Translations under genes and position numbers: made by a program
Shown here: positions 60,686 through 64,000 of the stretch, one piece after another
Layout: each line of letters starts with the position of its first letter
Numbering within the stretch: the stretch's first letter is position 1
The notes under the pieces: generated by a model
What the model was told of the DNA's origin: nothing
The model's input: only the letters and a program-made list of their open reading frames with translations
Database searches by the model: none
Source: Claveliimonas bilis
GTDB lineage: Bacteria > Bacillota > Clostridia > Lachnospirales > Lachnospiraceae
Length of the DNA stretch: 64,000 nucleotides
NCBI RefSeq assembly: GCF_030296775.1
Contig: NZ_AP027742.1
Coordinates: forward strand, 2,480,001-2,544,000
Direction of reading: 5' to 3'

Positions 60686-62587
60686 ATACCGATACGGAAC
60701 TTCTGCCTTTACGCCGTGTATTGTTTCGTATAATTCGCTCCAAAGCTGGGAAATCGAATCTTCACCCTCACGGATATCGTCAATGACAAGCCCTCCGTCC
60801 TCTTCCAGCATCTCATACGCTCTCCTGTCTTCTCCCAGCTGATGCAGCGCATTGATATAATAAAACTTAAGTTTTCCTATCTTCTGCGTTTCCTCTCCCT
60901 GCTTTTCATAAAAACCGGCAATTTCTTTATAGGCTTTACAGAGAAATAAAATTTTTAAGCCTTCTTTTAAATAAGAGACCTTTTTATCTTCCATTTTCAG
61001 ACCTTCAAGCATCCATTTCACTGCTTTCTGATGCTGTTCTGTAAGAAGGTAAACACATGCCAGGCCATGACACGCCCATGGATTTGCCTCCACATCCCAT
61101 GACCGGAGCAGAAATTTCTCTGCCTCCTTATAGTTCTCTTCTGAAAAACAGCCGATTCCCGCCTGATAATAGGCGTACCAGTTTTCTTTATTTACAGACT
61201 CCAGTGTATCTATGAGAAATTTTAAATTTCCGCCGTCTATGAGAAACTCATCCGGCGCGTCGCTTACGGATAGTCTATGCAAAACTCCCGTCTCAAAAAA
61301 GCAATTCCATTGTTTTAAAGAGTCTGATGTCATGACAAACTCCAAATGTTCCGACCACTTTCCGCGCTTTTCCATCGCTCCATATCCGCTGCCCGGCATA
61401 ACAAGCCTTGCCTTTGTCTTCGCCATAGCGGCTGTTTCCCGCAGTTTTCTTTCCATATAAGCAGAGTGGCCGGAAGCCTCCAGGATGCCTGTCAGCTTCT
61501 TTTCTCTCTCCTGATGATGTTTAGGATTTTCTTCCAGTTTTATGGGACCATACTGCTCCATCCATTCCCATGCGGTGTGGGGCGCCATCGGAATACAGCC
61601 ATATTGTGTCTTCCCCAACCCTGCCTGTATTTCTGCATATCTTCCTGCCTTATCTGTCAAAAACTCCTGCCAATGGTCAGATCCCCGTCCATTTCCCCAG
61701 GAGAAAAGTTTTCTGCTCTTTAATCTCTGTGTAGATGTATGCAAAAGTCCGTAACCGTCTTTATTCAAATTCGCAATATATTTTGGTTTTCTGTCATCGA
61801 TTTCAAAAAAGTAATCTACTGATTTTGGAATCTTTTTATAATCTGTCACATCAATCCCATTTACGATCGGAATATCTACCTTAAAAACTCTGCCGTCTGC
61901 ATATGTAAAAGCTTTTTCTGAAGGAACGGTTATCCGGCCGCCTTCGTATTCGGGAACCGCTATATTGCTCCACCAATACATAGGGATAACTTCTTTGCTT
62001 TCATTCACGATCCTTATTCTGCAATTCAGGAACTTATCTTCCTCTTCCAGCCAGAAATCCATCTGATAAGGCACTTTCCTTACACGCTCATATTCATACA
62101 TACGCAGAACCGGACTTCCGGTTTCCGTTTCTGTCACTGCTGTATACAATGGTCCTGCCGTATAAGCATTATGACCGATGATTCCCACATTCCATTCCAC
62201 GCCGCCGCTGAACCATGCATTTCGCACAGCCAGGTTGCTGAACCTGATAACATCGTTGGTGTAAAGCAGATTATTTCCGGTTTCCTTATCCCACAGTTCC
62301 CAAAGCCTGCCGCCGTATTCCGGTAGAAATACAGCTTTTAAATACTGATTTTCCAGTACTGCTGTTCTGATCTCTTTTTCCTTCAGTTCTCTTGTATAAC
62401 TGTTGTACTGCCGATAGGGATACGCATTTTTTCTCCGTCCGTATCCTTCATAGATCTCATCCCATTCATCCAAATGGAACTCCAGATCATTCTGAAGGAT
62501 ATGTTCCCCCAGAAGATCCGGCACGCTGGCCTCTTCCCCCAGATCGGCTCCCTTTATCATCCTGTCTTCAAATCTTAATTCCGGCAT
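60668..62587 (-). CDS. DUF5107-domain protein with TPR region
   Basis: A 639-residue cytoplasmic-looking protein. The first 320 residues resemble DUF5107 (VFLPEYGGRLWELWDKETGNNLLY, FSGGVEWNVGIIGHNA, PMYWWSNIAVPE), a beta-sandwich that looks like sugar-mutarotase or glycosidase accessory domains. The last 250 hold TPR-like repeats (ENWYAYYQAGIGCFSEENYKEAEKFLL and following). Role is probably in carbohydrate metabolism, not proven. I chose the ATG at 62587 because AGGAGGAAAC precedes it. Its 3' end is the integration target of the element. Confidence 0.85.
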   Translation of the reverse strand: MPELRFEDRMIKGADLGEEASVPDLLGEHILQNDLEFHLDEWDEIYEGYGRRKNAYPYRQYNSYTRELKEKEIRTAVLENQYLKAVFLPEYGGRLWELWDKETGNNLLYTNDVIRFSNLAVRNAWFSGGVEWNVGIIGHNAYTAGPLYTAVTETETGSPVLRMYEYERVRKVPYQMDFWLEEEDKFLNCRIRIVNESKEVIPMYWWSNIAVPEYEGGRITVPSEKAFTYADGRVFKVDIPIVNGIDVTDYKKIPKSVDYFFEIDDRKPKYIANLNKDGYGLLHTSTQRLKSRKLFSWGNGRGSDHWQEFLTDKAGRYAEIQAGLGKTQYGCIPMAPHTAWEWMEQYGPIKLEENPKHHQEREKKLTGILEASGHSAYMERKLRETAAMAKTKARLVMPGSGYGAMEKRGKWSEHLEFVMTSDSLKQWNCFFETGVLHRLSVSDAPDEFLIDGGNLKFLIDTLESVNKENWYAYYQAGIGCFSEENYKEAEKFLLRSWDVEANPWACHGLACVYLLTEQHQKAVKWMLEGLKMEDKKVSYLKEGLKILFLCKAYKEIAGFYEKQGEETQKIGKLKFYYINALHQLGEDRRAYEMLEEDGGLVIDDIREGEDSISQLWSELYETIHGVKAEVPYRYDFKAI

Positions 62588-62701
62588 TTTGTTTCCTCCT
62601 GTGCACCCTCTGATTCTGTTTTCATAATATTTGTTTTCATATGGCTTTTCAAGCTGATATCTTGCCATATTTTTTCAAAAAATTGCTTCTATCTGTTTTC
62701 A

Positions 62702-62730
62702 TTGTGTTTTTCCGTTCTCTTCGTTATAAT
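62702..62730 (+). promoter_or_regulatory. Promoter of the two-component operon
   Basis: TTGTGT and TATAAT are 17 bases apart, about 30 bases before the response regulator start. The divergent DUF5107 gene starts about 115 bases away. Confidence 0.65.
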
Positions 62731-62760
62731 AAATGAAAATATACAAAGGAGAAAATTTTT

Positions 62761-63459
62761 ATGGCAGATCATCCTGTTAAAATACTGATTGCTGATGATG
62801 AAAAGGAAATCCGCGACATTCTGACTCTTCTGCTGCGAGGCGAAGGTTATGAAGTTACCGCCGCCAAAAGCGGAGAAGAAGCTGTGCATCTGGCTGATCC
62901 TTCCATCGGCATGTACATCTTGGATATTAATATGCCCGGCATGTCCGGCTATGAAACAGCGGTTAAAATCCGTGAAAAATTTTATGCTCCCATTATTTTC
63001 CTGACTGCTTATTCAGGCGAATCGGATAAGACTATGGGATTTTCCGCCGGAGCGGACGACTATATTGTCAAACCTTTTTCCAACACAGAGCTTTTGCTCC
63101 GGGTCCGTTCTCTACTACGCCGCGCCTATGATTACAGCCCCGCCCAGGGCTCCTCTTCGTCTGAAAATAAAATTTCCTACAAGGATCTGGTCCTTGATCT
63201 TGACAGCCAGTCTGTTCAAAAAGACGGACAGACCATTTCTCTTACATGGACCGAATTTCAGATATTAGAGCTTTTTATTTCCAACCGCGGCAGGATCTAT
63301 TCCCTGGATCATATCTACCAGTCTATCTGGCAGGAAGACGCCGTGGGGGACGGTACTATCATGGTACATATTAAAAACTTAAGAAAAAAACTGGGGGACA
63401 ATTCCAGGAATCCCATATATATAAAGACTGCCTGGGGAAAGGGATATTATGTGGATTAA
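62761..63459 (+). CDS. OmpR/PhoB-family response regulator
   Basis: A 232-residue transcription factor. The receiver domain (residues 6-120) has the acidic pair in IADDEKE, the phospho-accepting Asp in MYILDINMPGMSG, the Thr/Ser of FLTAYSG and the Lys of IVKPFSN. The winged-helix domain (140-230) has SLTWTEFQILELF, TIMVHIKNLRKKLG and TAWGKGYYV. AAAGGAGAAAA precedes the ATG. It overlaps the kinase gene by 11 bases. VanR-like regulators look much the same, so the target is not known. Confidence 0.94.
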   Translation: MADHPVKILIADDEKEIRDILTLLLRGEGYEVTAAKSGEEAVHLADPSIGMYILDINMPGMSGYETAVKIREKFYAPIIFLTAYSGESDKTMGFSAGADDYIVKPFSNTELLLRVRSLLRRAYDYSPAQGSSSSENKISYKDLVLDLDSQSVQKDGQTISLTWTEFQILELFISNRGRIYSLDHIYQSIWQEDAVGDGTIMVHIKNLRKKLGDNSRNPIYIKTAWGKGYYVD

Positions 63460-64000
63460 GAAGAAAAATAAGATTTTCAAAGGGAAATCCTTTGCCAGAG
63501 AAGTGCTGGAATATCTTTTTCTGTCTTTTCTGGTATCCGCCTTTCTTTTTTACTTCCTGTATCATACGTGCATTTCCATTGCCGAAACCTATGTACTGGA
63601 CAGAGCGATCCGGGTGACTTCAGAGCAGGCGGCCGCCTTTTATATGTGGCTTCGCAGCGCCTGTATACTGGCAGCAGTTTTCCTCTTTCTTGTTCTGTTT
63701 CTCTTCCTTCTGGGTCAGAGACTTAGTTACCTTCTCGTCCTTATCAAGGGCGTGGAATCTCTCCGGGAACATCCGGGGGACTTTTCCATCCCTGTAGAGG
63801 GACAGGATGAATTTGCCGCTCTGGCAGAAGGGATTAATTTTCTTGCTGCCACGCAGGCAGAACTGAATCACCGGGAAAAAGAAATTTCCAGGAAGCGGGA
63901 GGAGCTGATCCGCTCCCTCTCCCACGATATCCGCACGCCCCTCACCTCCCTTCTGTCCTACTCGGAATATCTGGAGCAAAAAGAACAGCTGGAGTCTGAA
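63449..64000 (+). CDS. Membrane sensor histidine kinase (partial, 3' end outside window)
   Basis: 184 residues are present. Two membrane helices flank a short outer loop: the first near 20-40, the second near 72-95 (ILAAVFLFLVLFLFLLG). A HAMP-like linker follows, then the phospho-acceptor region SLSHDIRTPLTSLLSYSEYL with the H box histidine. The catalytic ATPase domain lies beyond the window. The short external loop suggests membrane-level sensing. The start overlaps the response regulator, so both are made together. Confidence 0.92.
   Translation, partial: MWIKKKNKIFKGKSFAREVLEYLFLSFLVSAFLFYFLYHTCISIAETYVLDRAIRVTSEQAAAFYMWLRSACILAAVFLFLVLFLFLLGQRLSYLLVLIKGVESLREHPGDFSIPVEGQDEFAALAEGINFLAATQAELNHREKEISRKREELIRSLSHDIRTPLTSLLSYSEYLEQKEQLESE

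Overview
The window is a 64 kb stretch of a Gram-positive gut-type Clostridium relative, most likely a Lachnospiraceae. The evidence is a pyruvate:ferredoxin oxidoreductase, moderate-GC genes with strong AGGAGG ribosome sites, the Firmicutes-type block priA-def-fmt-rsmB-rlmN-prpC-prkC-rsgA-rpe-thiN, CIRCE control of clpB, and a DAP-type MurE. The species cannot be fixed from sequence alone.

Chromosomal part 1 (1-33.5 kb, nearly all on the minus strand). It starts with an NhaC-superfamily transporter cut by the window edge. A clear lysine riboswitch plus attenuator precedes it, so it is probably a lysine transporter. Then come PFOR, ychF-lgt, a DinJ/ParE toxin-antitoxin pair, and the long translation, cell-wall and signalling operon from priA to thiN. 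A 104-bp tandem repeat (16855-17154) interrupts that operon. Next is murE; a composite palindromic element (22540-22734) lies upstream of it. An operon of ATP-grasp ligase, Asp/Glu racemase and a divergent MurE paralogue follows and may make a side modification of peptidoglycan precursors. Then ubiD-ubiX, yitT, dinB and clpB.

Integrated element (about 33.5-60.7 kb). A perfect 40-bp direct repeat (33503-33542 and 60646-60685) brackets 27.1 kb. I read it as the attL/attR core of an integrated mobilizable element. The right copy covers the 3' end of a DUF5107 gene. The left copy contains half of the clpB CIRCE operator and half of its -35 box. The element has a tyrosine integrase and Xis, a DnaC-like loader, a RepA_N-type initiator with five 23-bp iterons inside its gene, MobC and a candidate oriT, but no visible relaxase. 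An IS30-family element sits directly beside attL, between the core and the presumed integrase arm sites.

The cargo is dominated by nucleic-acid defence. A six-gene operon (54057 to 41237) encodes a SNF2-type helicase, a DUF4391 protein, a type III Mod, a 104-aa unknown protein, a type III Res and a 1213-aa RecD-like helicase with a C-terminal nuclease-like domain. It resembles a type III restriction system with extra helicases. A C5-cytosine methyltransferase overlaps a GHKL ATPase-nuclease (MORC-like restriction). A three-gene cassette of small proteins, each with one hydrophobic segment (HTH/coiled coil, linker, zinc ribbons), lies between two homologous element ends; I do not recognise its function. 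The promoters of this cassette and of the methyltransferase share an operator-like repeat at the same place in the spacer.

Chromosomal part 2 (60.7-64 kb): a DUF5107/TPR protein, then on the plus strand an OmpR-type response regulator and its histidine kinase, cut by the window end. No tRNA, rRNA or CRISPR array was seen.
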